Positions 1 through 8,662 of a stretch of DNA of 64,000 nucleotides are shown here, in pieces. Under the pieces are notes generated by a model that was not told the DNA's origin, did no database searches, and worked only from the letters and a program-made list of their open reading frames with translations. The DNA lies in contig JAFLCK010000015.1 in NCBI GenBank assembly GCA_017303615.1, positions 62,001 through 126,000 on the forward strand, given 5' to 3'. Both the position numbers and the translations under genes were made by a program. Within the stretch, counting starts at the first letter, position 1, and every line of letters starts with the position of its first letter. The stretch comes from Obscuribacter phosphatis_A (GTDB lineage Bacteria > Cyanobacteriota > Vampirovibrionia > Obscuribacterales > Obscuribacteraceae).

Positions 1-1586
1 ATGCCCTCTCCCCCTCTAGTGACAAGGAGGTTTTTAACCCCAGATTTGGCAAGCAAGATCTCGCCAAGTTTAGCCAAAGAAGTACTGTCGGCAATCGATA
101 CTCGGGCGTAAGCCTCGGCATCAGGTTGATTGGGAGTCATCAGTGTGCAGTCTTGAAAACGCTGGAAATCGCCTTGAGCGTCCACTATGACAAGCAGATT
201 ATGAGTTTTCGCCAGATTCTTAACTGCTTCAATGACACCATCGGTGATGACACCGGCTTTATAGTCCGACAGAACAAGAGCGTGATTCTCTTTGGGTGAG
301 AGTGCGTTGATCTTATCAATCAACTGCTTTTCCACTTCTTTTGAAATCGGCTCATGGCTGATGCGGTCAATGCGCAATAGCTGCTGCATGAGACTGTGAG
401 ATTTACTGATGATGCGGGTCTTAACCGTAGTCGGTCTACTCTCGTCTTGCACCAAGTCATGGGTGATGCCGTAATTTTCAAGGCACTCGCCCAGCTTCTC
501 AGTAAACTCGTCTTTGCCGCATATGCCTATGGCATGACACTTACCGCCTATAGCAGTGACGTTATGTGCTGTATTGGCTGCGCCACCGGGTATGTGCTCG
601 GTGGAAACATGCTCCAAAATCAAGACCGGTGCTTCTCTTGAGATACGCTCCGGCTTGCCTTCCAGCAGGCGATCGATTAAGAGGTCGCCTATGACGGTGA
701 CTGAGCCGCCGCTTAAATTGATTATGCGGGTCTTTAATTTCTCTTTCGAGATTGGGTTGAATGTCGCCAAGGCGGCGGTTGTTCCAAGGTCAGTCGGGTG
801 CACTCTTTCCAGTTCCTTAAAAAGCTGTTTGCCCAGATGGTTGTCAGGGTCTATTCCCAGGGCAAAGCTAGTGGCCTTCTTTGCTTCCTCAATATAGCGT
901 AAATGTTGCAGCAAACGGGCTAGATGAAGCGCATTTGAGAGAGCTTCGCCGAGGTTACGAGTCTGGCTGAGGTTCTTCTGCACCTGAATTAGTGCTGCTT
1001 TTTCCCCGGCCGTCAGCCTTGCATCGTCTCCTATATACGTTTGCAATATGAGTTCGTCGAGGTGCGACTTCAAAATCTTTAATTCTTGCTCGTTAAGAAG
1101 GCTGTCTTTCCCTGTGTCTGCTTTTCTAAGCTGAAAATGCTGTCTGAGACCGATGGGGAAAAATAGACCGGCATTGGCGGAAGCATCTAGTTTGTCTTTG
1201 CCGCCTTCTTTACCTCCCTCTTTGACTCCCTTGGCACTTACTGTAAACTCTCGACTCTTCTTCTCATCGGCATCACTATCTAGGTCTAGATTAGTCTTGA
1301 TACCGGTCTCAACCTTTTCAGTAAGAAATGAGAGCTTCTCGCGGGTCACCCGCGGATCATCGAGGGAGGGCGCCACTTGGTTGAATTCGTTTTGGCGAAG
1401 CTCAGCCTGGGCTTGAGCTTGGATTTGAGCTTGAAGTTGAGCTTGAATTTGGGCCTCAAGCTGGACCGCATTCTGGTCTTGATTCTGCCCTAAAGCGCTC
1501 TCGCCGTGCAATTCGCCGGCCGGTCGCTTTGTCTTGTCGACTGGGGCTGAATCGCCTAAATTGTCGTCAGGGTCAGAATTACTCAT
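1..1586 (-). CDS. TPR-extended D-glycero-beta-D-manno-heptose-7-phosphate kinase (HldE/RfaE1-like), 3' end cut by window
   Basis: PfkB/ribokinase-fold sugar kinase of the ADP-heptose pathway for lipopolysaccharide core. The frame is open from ATG 1586 to the window edge (528 codons, stop not reached). The kinase begins near residue 280: GDLLIDR near residue 300, substrate-binding PGGAANTAHNV near 332, and LSDYKAG near 440; the frame leaves the window in the loop VTRGGEG, just before the expected anion-hole and catalytic Asp. The first 280 residues are not normal for RfaE: a Gln/Ala-rich stretch around residues 45-65 and a helical TPR-like segment around 180-265. Whether a C-terminal nucleotidyltransferase domain follows cannot be seen. 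The start region holds 17-base repeats with a duplicated ATG, so the exact start is uncertain. Confidence 0.85.
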   Translation of the reverse strand, partial: MSNSDPDDNLGDSAPVDKTKRPAGELHGESALGQNQDQNAVQLEAQIQAQLQAQIQAQAQAELRQNEFNQVAPSLDDPRVTREKLSFLTEKVETGIKTNLDLDSDADEKKSREFTVSAKGVKEGGKEGGKDKLDASANAGLFFPIGLRQHFQLRKADTGKDSLLNEQELKILKSHLDELILQTYIGDDARLTAGEKAALIQVQKNLSQTRNLGEALSNALHLARLLQHLRYIEEAKKATSFALGIDPDNHLGKQLFKELERVHPTDLGTTAALATFNPISKEKLKTRIINLSGGSVTVIGDLLIDRLLEGKPERISREAPVLILEHVSTEHIPGGAANTAHNVTAIGGKCHAIGICGKDEFTEKLGECLENYGITHDLVQDESRPTTVKTRIISKSHSLMQQLLRIDRISHEPISKEVEKQLIDKINALSPKENHALVLSDYKAGVITDGVIEAVKNLAKTHNLLVIVDAQGDFQRFQDCTLMTPNQPDAEAYARVSIADSTSLAKLGEILLAKSGVKNLLVTRGGEG

Positions 1587-1640
1587 GCTTTTGAATTACC
1601 CAGATTCTTGAATTACTCATATTCTTGAATTTATCTCGAC
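1579..1640 (-). repeat. 17-bp direct repeats over the kinase start, with a 13-codon upstream ORF
   Basis: On the minus strand the unit ATGAGTAATTCAAGAAT recurs at 17-base spacing three times with small changes; the last copy carries the kinase start codon. The upstream copy (ATG 1620-1618) opens a 13-codon frame, 34 bases out of phase with the kinase, whose TAA (1581-1579) lies inside the kinase's first codons (ATGAGTAA). This could give translational coupling or simply be a slippage duplication. No good ribosome binding site precedes either ATG. Confidence 0.5.
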
Positions 1641-1723
1641 TATTCAGGCTCTTGAATGGGTCAATTATTGCCATTGCCAATCTCTGCTATTGCTAATCTC
1701 TTGTCAATCGCTCCTGACTATGA

Positions 1724-1732
1724 TGCTAGAAT
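1724..1732 (+). promoter_or_regulatory. Extended -10 promoter, probable leaderless start of the 1739 gene
   Basis: TGC followed by TAGAAT, six bases before ATG 1739. Transcription from this box would begin at or next to the A of the start codon. No Shine-Dalgarno sequence is present. Confidence 0.5.
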
Positions 1733-1738
1733 ACAGCC

Positions 1739-2311
1739 ATGTTCGACAAAGCTGTTCATGTCAAGTGCATAGTTTATTTTTCGACGGTACTGGTTCTGAC
1801 CGCCTCGGTCTCTTTGTTGGTGTCGGCATCGGCTTCGGCACAAAATAGTGCAAGCGATGAGCCCCCGGCGCAACCACAGCTCAAGCCTGCAATCAAGAAT
1901 GGCTCAGGCACTGTCTATTCACCATCTCATTTGCGAAAAGATCTCGGCACCTGCAAGAAATTAGCCTCTTTGCGTTGGTTCGATCGTGTCGCCTTGGCTC
2001 AACCTGAAGTGGTTGCATCGATTACCTCTTATTCTTCTTCAGCCACTATTTTGGCTCAACACCCACATATAGATAAAATAGCTGAAGCCGATCCCTATCT
2101 TTGTCGGCGCCTGACAAAATGGCGCTCAGCCGGCCGGGCATTGGCCCGCAATTCTAGGGCCTATAAAGTAATCGCACGAGACCCGGAAGGAATTTACAGA
2201 GCAATCAAAAACGATCGCTCTTATGCCAAACTGCTCTCAAAAAATCCATACTTCAATCAAATGGTGGTCGAGAATCCTGAGCTTGGCAAAGTACTCTCTC
2301 GTTATCTTTAG
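1739..2311 (+). CDS. Secreted helical-repeat protein of unknown function
   Basis: 190 residues. Residues 8-34 form a signal peptide (hydrophobic core followed by SASASAQ). The mature part, from about residue 85 on, is built of short repeats of about 16-18 residues of the type A-x-(N/H/D)-P-x-(I/L)-x-x-(I/L), for example AQHPHIDKIAEADPYL and LSKNPYFNQMVVENPEL, suggesting a small helical solenoid. I do not recognise a named family. It precedes the TauE-like permease by 15 bases and is probably co-transcribed with it. The start is supported by the extended -10 box placed six bases upstream. Confidence 0.75.
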   Translation: MFDKAVHVKCIVYFSTVLVLTASVSLLVSASASAQNSASDEPPAQPQLKPAIKNGSGTVYSPSHLRKDLGTCKKLASLRWFDRVALAQPEVVASITSYSSSATILAQHPHIDKIAEADPYLCRRLTKWRSAGRALARNSRAYKVIARDPEGIYRAIKNDRSYAKLLSKNPYFNQMVVENPELGKVLSRYL

Positions 2312-2326
2312 AAAGCATCTTTTTAG

Positions 2327-3154
2327 ATGATTCAGTTGCTTGCTTCTTGCTTGATTGGGCTAGGCACCGGTTTGATGGCTGGTACCTTTGGTGTCGGCGG
2401 CGGTATCGTAGCCACTCCCCTTTTGAAAGTCTTTATGGGCTTTTCAGCCCAGGTGGCGATTGGCACAACCTTAGCTTTGATTTTGCCTACATCTTTGACC
2501 GGTGCCATCAACTATTATCGTCAAAATCTTATCGACTACAAATTAGCCCTTAAGTTAGCCCTACCCTCAGTGCTGGCGGCCACCGGCGGCGCTGCCTTGA
2601 CCGGATCGGTCAGCGCAAAACAGCTTATGCTTTCCTTTTCCGGTTTGATTATTCTGGCGGCATTAGATCTTTTATTTGGCTATAGCGATGGTCTCAAAGC
2701 CAGAAGAGCAAAGAAGGCTGTATCTCTCACAAACGAGAGCTCTCAAGCAGAGAGCGAGAGCAGGAGCGACCGTGAAATCTATATTAGCCCAACTCTTTCC
2801 AGGGCTTTACCGGTTGGTCTTTTAGCCGGCTTTCTCTCTGGCTTTTTTGGTGTCGGCGGCGGCTTCATCATGATTCCAATCTTTCTGGCATTATTCAACA
2901 TGCCCCTCAAGATGGCTCTTGGTACCTCGCTTTTGACTGTTTCTTTGATTTCGATACCGGGCATAATCACCCACGCCTGGCTTGGTCATGTGCGATTTGA
3001 CACTGTCGCTATGCTAGTCTGCGGTGCTGTGCCGGGTTCTTATCTGGGCAGCAAGATCGCTATAATGGTGAAAGATAAGCTTCTCAAGAAAGGCTTTGGT
3101 CTATTGATGCTTCTCATGGCGGGGCAGATGATCTACAGCGAACTGCAGATGTAA
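2327..3154 (+). CDS. TSUP/TauE-SafE family membrane transporter
   Basis: 275 residues with about eight membrane segments, the usual size for the family, which moves sulfite, sulfonates or other small anions across the inner membrane. The two halves carry the family's repeated glycine motif: GTFGVGGGIVATP near residue 20 and GFFGVGGGFIMIP near residue 172. A hydrophilic loop rich in Ser/Glu/Arg (about residues 125-150) joins the halves. Substrate cannot be told from sequence. Follows the secreted repeat protein closely. Confidence 0.9.
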   Translation: MIQLLASCLIGLGTGLMAGTFGVGGGIVATPLLKVFMGFSAQVAIGTTLALILPTSLTGAINYYRQNLIDYKLALKLALPSVLAATGGAALTGSVSAKQLMLSFSGLIILAALDLLFGYSDGLKARRAKKAVSLTNESSQAESESRSDREIYISPTLSRALPVGLLAGFLSGFFGVGGGFIMIPIFLALFNMPLKMALGTSLLTVSLISIPGIITHAWLGHVRFDTVAMLVCGAVPGSYLGSKIAIMVKDKLLKKGFGLLMLLMAGQMIYSELQM

Positions 3155-3252
3155 TATTGGCTATTGAGTAAATCGTTTGTCTCTCAATCAGAGTGAGAAT
3201 TTATGGCTGTCATTGAGGGCTTCGGTCGGTAAATCAAAAAGGAAAGTTAGCC

Positions 3253-3834
3253 TTGCTCAGGATTCGGTTAGTTGAAATGGAAGCTGAAAAGCTGGCTCGC
3301 GATGAAGCGCAGAAGGCTCTTATAAGCAAGAATTTGCCGCCTGAAGCTGAGATTTTAAAAGGTCATATCGAGCATGAAGTGGGCTTGAAGCTTGGTCAAG
3401 TCTGTCCACCGGAGTTCAAAGGTTGGCTTACTTATCGCAGGCTCTCCGGCGACCTGGTTGTCATTCGCGGGCGCGCCTTCAAAGAACCATCTTTGTTGGG
3501 AATGGGAAAATGGCGAGCCGGCTTGGATGTTCCCTTTGGTTTAGACACGGCCACCGAGATGCTTCGAGGTTTTGATGTGACACCGCCTCAGTCGCTCGAT
3601 CACCTTATGGTCAATTTTGGATGCGGTAAGGCAGCCAGAGTCTTTCTCTGGTATGGAGAAAATATAGCGCCATACAGACTCATATTCGAAGAAGAATTAG
3701 AAGATGCCGATGAGCATCAAGAGGTGCCTCAACGCAACTTAATTCAGGCACTGGAAGAAGGCATGGGTTGGGTTTTGAATAAACCAAAGCATCTCACTCT
3801 GCCTGAGTTCTTCAAAAATCAATCGCCGGGCTAG
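3253..3834 (+). CDS. Hypothetical cytoplasmic protein
   Basis: 193 residues from TTG 3253, which has AAAGGAAAG about ten bases upstream; ATG 3277 is an alternative start. No signal peptide or membrane segment. A central part (residues 50-140) with alternating hydrophobic residues reads as an alpha/beta domain, followed by an acidic stretch EEELEDADEHQEV. I recognise no family. Ends convergent to the slipin gene. Confidence 0.65.
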   Translation: MLRIRLVEMEAEKLARDEAQKALISKNLPPEAEILKGHIEHEVGLKLGQVCPPEFKGWLTYRRLSGDLVVIRGRAFKEPSLLGMGKWRAGLDVPFGLDTATEMLRGFDVTPPQSLDHLMVNFGCGKAARVFLWYGENIAPYRLIFEEELEDADEHQEVPQRNLIQALEEGMGWVLNKPKHLTLPEFFKNQSPG

Positions 3835-3884
3835 TCCTAGCTCTAGTGATAAGCCCAGCGATAAATCCGGTGATAGATCTAAGT

Positions 3885-4691
3885 CTAGGGTGCTTCTTCT
3901 TTCTGCTTTTCTTTGATTTTAATTTTCTCGCCCTTATCTTCTTGAAATAGCTTGGCGGCACCGCGAGCCATGTCCATGAATTCGATTGGAATAGGGAAGA
4001 TAAGTGTGGAATTCTTTTCTGCTGAGACCTCTACCATGGTTTGCAACTGTCTTAGTTGCATGGCGCCCGGGGTGGCTGAGATGACTTCGGCAGCCTGAGC
4101 CAGTTTTTCAGCGGCTTGCATTTCGCCTTCTGCCGCTACAATCTTGGCTCTTCTTTCTCTTTCAGCTTCGGCTTGTTTAGCCATAGCTCTTTGCATAGAT
4201 TGTGGAATTTCCACATCTTTGACTTCTACCGCCATAACCTTGATGCCCCAGCCCTCTGTTTGTCTATCAATAACTGCAGAGAGCTTGGCATTGATGGCAT
4301 CGCGTTCGGTCAATAGTTCGTCTAGTTCGTGTTGACCAAGAATACTTCTCAAAGTGGTCTGAGCAATTTGCATGGTCGCCGCCAAAGGGTCTTCTATTTT
4401 TGTCACCGCTTTGAAAGCATCATCTACTTGAAAGAAACATACTGCTGCTGTCTTGACCGAGACGTTGTCTTTGGTGATTGCTTCTTGCATAGGAATAGGC
4501 ATGGTCAGAACACGCAAGTCTACTTTCTTGGACTGTTGCAAGAGCGGAAAGACAAGTTGAAGACCCGGACCTCTTACACCATCGGCGCGACCGAGAGTAA
4601 AGACTACGATTTTTTCGTACTCCTTAATTACTCGAATTGAACTGAGTGTGTACCCGAAGAGGAAGAAGAGGAAAACCAGCAAAAGTTCCAT
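3885..4691 (-). CDS. Slipin, SPFH/band 7 membrane protein
   Basis: 268 residues. One N-terminal membrane segment (residues 1-20) precedes an SPFH domain (about 20-190) with the slipin signatures GRADGVRGPGLQLVFPL and WGIKVMAVEVKDVEIP. An Ala/Glu/Lys-rich helix (about 190-225) is the usual oligomerising coiled coil. Stomatin-like proteins form membrane scaffolds and are often paired with an NfeD protease partner; none is adjacent here. A TATAAT box lies 29 bases upstream, between this gene and rsmB, with AGAGG as ribosome binding site. Confidence 0.92.
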   Translation of the reverse strand: MELLLVFLFFLFGYTLSSIRVIKEYEKIVVFTLGRADGVRGPGLQLVFPLLQQSKKVDLRVLTMPIPMQEAITKDNVSVKTAAVCFFQVDDAFKAVTKIEDPLAATMQIAQTTLRSILGQHELDELLTERDAINAKLSAVIDRQTEGWGIKVMAVEVKDVEIPQSMQRAMAKQAEAERERRAKIVAAEGEMQAAEKLAQAAEVISATPGAMQLRQLQTMVEVSAEKNSTLIFPIPIEFMDMARGAAKLFQEDKGEKIKIKEKQKEEAP

Positions 4692-4719
4692 AGATTAAGC
4701 CTCTGACGGTAGCTTGGGC

Positions 4720-4725
4720 ATTATA
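4720..4725 (-). promoter_or_regulatory. -10 box of the slipin gene
   Basis: Perfect TATAAT on the minus strand in the 46-base gap between the rsmB stop and the slipin start. I see no convincing -35 element. Confidence 0.35.
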
Positions 4726-4737
4726 CTCCCTTTTGCT

Positions 4738-6165
4738 TCAAGACTTCTTGACCAGGCGGGCTATATAAAAGCCGGCGCTGCCATTGGCTGGCGGTAAGAA
4801 CATGACTGAGCCCTGGGCGGCGGCTTTGGTCATGTTCCACTTTTCAAGAAGTCCTTCTGGGAAAAACGAACCGATATCGGTTCGTTCGAAATCCGAATGT
4901 TTTTCAAGAAAACTTTCCACGATATTGGGACCCTCTTCCGGCTCTATAGAGCAGGTGGAATAAACAAGCACGCCCCCTGGTCTGAGCATTTCTGCAGCAT
5001 TTTCCAAGAGGGCTGTTTGAATATAAGACAGGGTCTTGATATCTTCTTCTTGGCGATTGAAGCGAAGGTCGGAACGTTTAGCGATGACGCCGGTGCCAGA
5101 GCAGGGTGCATCTACCAGGACTCTATCCACTGTAAAGCCTGGTTTGAATTTTTTACCGTCGGCGCTTTTGCTCTCTATATTTCTCAAGTCCATTCGCAGT
5201 CTCGATTCTTTGAGAAGATTGAGACGGCTTTCGCTGATGTCAACAGCCACGACTCTGCCTTTACCTTCCATCAATTCAGCCATATGAAGGGTTTTGCCGC
5301 CGGGGGCTGCGCAGAGGTCTACAACTGTTTCGCCTGCTTTTGGATCTACTACTTTTGAGACAAAGGCGGCTGCCTCATCTTGCACAGCAAAGAGACCTTC
5401 GGCAAAACCAGGCAATTTATCGGGTCGCGCCCCTTTCTTAAGAACTAAACATTCAGGTACCAATTCGCCAAAGTCACTTTCTATGCCGGCTTTTTCTAGA
5501 ATTTCTTTGTATGCGGCAGTTTCGATAGCCAAGCTCGAGACTCTCAAAGTAAGTCGCGGTGCCTTTTGGCAGTGTTTGATGATTTCGAGAGCCTGAGCGC
5601 CGTAGTTCTTTAGCCAGCTGCGTACAATAAATTCAGGTAGCGAATTTTCGAGAGCTAGCTTTTCGGCTTGGTCTACAGATACATTTGCGCTTGGCTCGGC
5701 AGGCTGAGCAAGCCCGCCGTCTATGCTTCTCTGGTGAGACCGCAAGATACCCGCAACAAATTTCACCACCCCTTCATGAGCAATCAGTCTGGCGATATCG
5801 CAGGCGGTGTCAAGTACGGCACTTTGGGGAATGTCAGGCATTTCGTTGAGCTGAAAAATCGCCACGCGCAAGAGATTGAGCACAGGCGCCTTGATCTGGT
5901 CGATTGGTTTGGTCGAGAGTTTTTGCAAGGTTGCATCGATAGACTGTCTATTGCGCAAGACTCCCAGCACAAGGGCTGTTGTGAAAGAGCGGTCGCGCTC
6001 TTCCATATCGCTTTTTTCGAGAGCTTTATCGAGAGCTATATTGGCATAGGCACCGCTTAAATCAACTTTGGTGAGAGTTTCTACGGCTATTTTGCGGGCT
6101 TTCAATCCCTTTTTCTTTCTTAGATCTTCTTTGGAAAACCTTCTTTTCTGTTTTGTCTTATCCAA
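4738..6165 (-). CDS. rsmB: 16S rRNA (cytosine(967)-C(5))-methyltransferase RsmB
   Basis: 475 residues. N-terminal NusB-like RNA-binding domain (about 25-170, with RNRQSIDATL and AVLDTACDIARLIAHEGVVKFVAGILR) is followed by a class I SAM-dependent domain. Visible motifs: DLCAAPGGKT (SAM binding), VDAPCSGTGVI (motif IV cysteine) and VYSTCSIEPEEG (motif VI catalytic cysteine). It methylates C967 of 16S rRNA. Overlaps the fmt stop by eight bases, so the two are translated together, as in many bacteria. Confidence 0.96.
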   Translation of the reverse strand: MDKTKQKRRFSKEDLRKKKGLKARKIAVETLTKVDLSGAYANIALDKALEKSDMEERDRSFTTALVLGVLRNRQSIDATLQKLSTKPIDQIKAPVLNLLRVAIFQLNEMPDIPQSAVLDTACDIARLIAHEGVVKFVAGILRSHQRSIDGGLAQPAEPSANVSVDQAEKLALENSLPEFIVRSWLKNYGAQALEIIKHCQKAPRLTLRVSSLAIETAAYKEILEKAGIESDFGELVPECLVLKKGARPDKLPGFAEGLFAVQDEAAAFVSKVVDPKAGETVVDLCAAPGGKTLHMAELMEGKGRVVAVDISESRLNLLKESRLRMDLRNIESKSADGKKFKPGFTVDRVLVDAPCSGTGVIAKRSDLRFNRQEEDIKTLSYIQTALLENAAEMLRPGGVLVYSTCSIEPEEGPNIVESFLEKHSDFERTDIGSFFPEGLLEKWNMTKAAAQGSVMFLPPANGSAGFYIARLVKKS

Positions 6166-7114
6166 GTCTGTCTTCCTCGGTGAGATGAGCGCCGGTTAAA
6201 AAAGCCTGGGCGGTTTGAGCCGCTCGCGATTCGGGCTGCAGGCTCAAGATCTCTAGAGCCTCGCCTGCACAAACTACATAGAGATGTTTGTCTGAAACAA
6301 ATAGGGTGCCGTCGGCTTTTCCTTTAGTTTGAGGCAAGCTTGTTTCTTTCGGGCAAAGCTTTGTTTGAAGAATCTTTAGACCTTTGCCTCTGAACCTTGT
6401 ATAGGTACCCGGCCAGGGCTTGAGACCGCGCACTAGATTATGCATCGTTTCTGCACTCTTTGAAAAATCAAGTTTACCCATTTCTTTTGAAAGAATAGGC
6501 GCAAAGGTAACGGCTGCATCATCTTGTTTATGGGCAACCAGGGTACCGGCTTGCAGCTCTCTTAGAGTGGCTATCAGGGTTTTGGCTCCCACCTTCGACA
6601 TTTCCTGTGAGAGTTCTTCTGCTGTCATGTCGGGGCTGATTTCAATTTCAGCCTTGAGCAGCATCGGTCCGGTGTCTACCCCGAGTTCAGTGAACATGGT
6701 TGTGACACCGGTGGTGGTATCGCCATTGATAATGGACCAGTTTATCGGCGCCGCTCCCCTCAATTTTGGTAAGAGTGAGCCGTGCACGTTTATCACCCCA
6801 TGAGGAGCCAGGTCTAAAACCTCTTGTTTCAGTATTTGACCGAAGGCGACCATCACCAAGAGGTCGGGCTTGAGGTCGCGCATAGCTTGCACTATCTCGG
6901 GGGCTTTGGCTAGTTTCTCCGGTTGAAAGACTGGAATGCCGTGCGCTTCTGCCAAGACCTTGGTGGGAGGGGCGGTTAGTTTATTGCCTCGACCCTTGGG
7001 GCGGTCCGGTTGGGCTACAACCGCCAACACTTCATAACTGTCTTTATCTTCAAGCAGTGCCTGAAGGCAAGGAACGGCGAATTCGGGGGTACCGAGATAG
7101 ATTATTTTAAGCAT
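6158..7114 (-). CDS. fmt: Methionyl-tRNA formyltransferase
   Basis: 318 residues, normal length. Transfers formyl from 10-formyl-tetrahydrofolate to initiator Met-tRNA. The N-terminal hydrolase-fold domain has the catalytic region HGSLLPKLRGAAPI and GVDTGPML; the C-terminal OB-like domain begins near residue 205 (WPGTYTRFRGKGLKI). The start ATG has AGGA six bases upstream. The def gene usually next to it is absent; rsmB follows. Confidence 0.97.
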   Translation of the reverse strand: MLKIIYLGTPEFAVPCLQALLEDKDSYEVLAVVAQPDRPKGRGNKLTAPPTKVLAEAHGIPVFQPEKLAKAPEIVQAMRDLKPDLLVMVAFGQILKQEVLDLAPHGVINVHGSLLPKLRGAAPINWSIINGDTTTGVTTMFTELGVDTGPMLLKAEIEISPDMTAEELSQEMSKVGAKTLIATLRELQAGTLVAHKQDDAAVTFAPILSKEMGKLDFSKSAETMHNLVRGLKPWPGTYTRFRGKGLKILQTKLCPKETSLPQTKGKADGTLFVSDKHLYVVCAGEALEILSLQPESRAAQTAQAFLTGAHLTEEDRLG

Positions 7115-7138
7115 TGTGTTCCTAAAGATTACCAGAGT

Positions 7139-7148
7139 AATTATAATT
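7139..7148. promoter_or_regulatory. Palindromic -10 element between fmt and the divergent permease
   Basis: AATTATAATT is a perfect palindrome holding TATAAT on the minus strand (24 bases before the fmt start) and on the plus strand, so it could serve both genes. Confidence 0.3.
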
Positions 7149-7150
7149 CT

Positions 7151-8023
7151 TTGGTTGCTTCTACCTGGCTGTGGTGTACTTTGTTTTCCACAAAAACAGC
7201 AAGATCTCTACCACTGCTCATCGCACCTGCCTTTCTGGTTTTGGCGGTGATGGTAGTTCTGCCGCTTATCATTCTATTTGTCTATAGTCTCGGTTTGAGA
7301 GACGACTTGGGACGGGTGGTGCTTTCATTTCATCCAGACAACTATTTGAGGTTCTTCTGCGGACCCTATCTGGCTTGTCTATGGCGTTCTTTAGCGCTCA
7401 GTTTTATCACCATGTTTACTACCTTGGTGCTCGGTTATCTTCTCGCCTTTTATCTGGCCTTCCAAGCCTCGCCGCGTTATAGAAATCTATTAGCCTTGCT
7501 TGTCGTCTTGCCTCTATGGACTTCTTCTCTTTTGCGCACTTATGCCTGGATTACTATTTTGCATCCGACCGGGCTCTTGCCAAGCTGGCTTGCTTTGCTG
7601 AATATTGAGGCGCCGCCTCTGCTTTATACACCTTTTGCCGTTTGGTTGGGCATGGTCTATAACTATTTGCCTTATATGGTCTTACCTCTCTATACTTCTC
7701 TAGAGAGGCTTGATGTCAGGCTTCTAGAAGCTTCATCCGACCTTGGCGCCAAGCCGATTACCACCATATTCAAAGTGCTTTTGCCCCTCACCTCGGGTGG
7801 TATCATTGCCGGTTCCATCATGGTCTTTGTTCCTTCCTTAGGTGACTATGTCACACCTGACCTCATGGGCGGAGCAAAAACGATGTTTATCGGCAATCTC
7901 ATTCAGAATCAATTTTTAGCTGTCAGAGACTGGGTGTTTGGCTCGGCAGTGTCGACAATTCTGATTTTCTTGGTAAGTTTCGCCGTAGTGCTCTATCTAC
8001 GTTATGCTTCCAAAGACATGTAA
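7151..8023 (+). CDS. ABC transporter permease, PotB-like (spermidine/putrescine family)
   Basis: About 290 residues with six membrane segments; the binding-protein-dependent permease fold. The EAA loop that contacts the ATPase is clear: DLGAKPITTIFKVLLPLT, followed by GGIIAGSIMVFVPSLGDYVTPDLMGG, typical of PotB. The start is uncertain: the open frame reaches back over the fmt start, but the first membrane segment begins at ARSLPLLIAP, so TTG 7151 or TTG 7181 is likely. No PotA, PotC or PotD gene lies within the window, which makes it an orphan here. Confidence 0.85.
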   Translation: MVASTWLWCTLFSTKTARSLPLLIAPAFLVLAVMVVLPLIILFVYSLGLRDDLGRVVLSFHPDNYLRFFCGPYLACLWRSLALSFITMFTTLVLGYLLAFYLAFQASPRYRNLLALLVVLPLWTSSLLRTYAWITILHPTGLLPSWLALLNIEAPPLLYTPFAVWLGMVYNYLPYMVLPLYTSLERLDVRLLEASSDLGAKPITTIFKVLLPLTSGGIIAGSIMVFVPSLGDYVTPDLMGGAKTMFIGNLIQNQFLAVRDWVFGSAVSTILIFLVSFAVVLYLRYASKDM

Positions 8024-8640
8024 ATTGGATTCGGTTTGATCTTTCTGACCACGCTCACCATGCGTTCGTAGTCGCTTCTAAGAAGCTGGCAAAGAGCTTG
8101 CCCGGCCTCTACCAAATAAGCTTCTCTCTCTCTCAGGGGACGGTTCAGGGCGGCTTGTCTCACTGCCGCCGCCAAGATTTCGTCTTTCGGTAAGTCACCT
8201 GAAAAATTGAAAAGTAGCCGCAAATACTCAAAATCATCGGTTAGGGCGATGACTGCTCTTTTGCCTGCTTGATAAACAAAGTCGTGCACCAAGGGTGAGC
8301 GAGGCGGCAAGTGATTGTAGACCCTTCCATCTTCTATGTAGCCTAGAATAGCGGCCTTGATTTCGGTCTTGAGCAAGGCGAAGATATGAGGTTGTTCTTT
8401 CTTTAGTTCTCTGCGACTTAGACCGAGAGCCGATGGTTTGTGAATAGAGTCGGGCGGACAGGTCACCACATCTAATACCACAGCCAGAATGGAAAGCGGC
8501 GTCTCTCCCTCTTCGTCCAGTACCGAGGTGATGAAGCTGCCAAAATCTGGTCTAGGTGCACCTTCCCTCAGGTCTGCCGTAAATGAAACAAGATTGCCGC
8601 TCATTACCTCTGCTAGAGGCTTGGCGGCAATATCTTCCAT
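8002..8640 (-). CDS. Conserved hypothetical protein, possible HAS-barrel-like N-terminus
   Basis: 212 residues, no membrane segment. The N-terminal part (MSGNLVSFTADLREGAPRPDFGSFI, here split as residues 14-38) resembles the small beta-barrel found in HerA/ATP-synthase-like proteins of cyanobacteria, but I hold this loosely. The rest is predominantly helical. Its 3' end overlaps the convergent permease by 22 bases. It lies 22 bases downstream of the lipoprotein gene and is probably in the same operon. Confidence 0.65.
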   Translation of the reverse strand: MEDIAAKPLAEVMSGNLVSFTADLREGAPRPDFGSFITSVLDEEGETPLSILAVVLDVVTCPPDSIHKPSALGLSRRELKKEQPHIFALLKTEIKAAILGYIEDGRVYNHLPPRSPLVHDFVYQAGKRAVIALTDDFEYLRLLFNFSGDLPKDEILAAAVRQAALNRPLREREAYLVEAGQALCQLLRSDYERMVSVVRKIKPNPIYMSLEA

Positions 8641-8662
8641 CTCATTTGCGGGCTGGTGCTTC

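Noticed and set aside
396..1416. Several plus-strand frames of 80-113 codons
   Set aside because: All lie opposite the heptose-kinase gene, which is clearly coding and open through the window edge.
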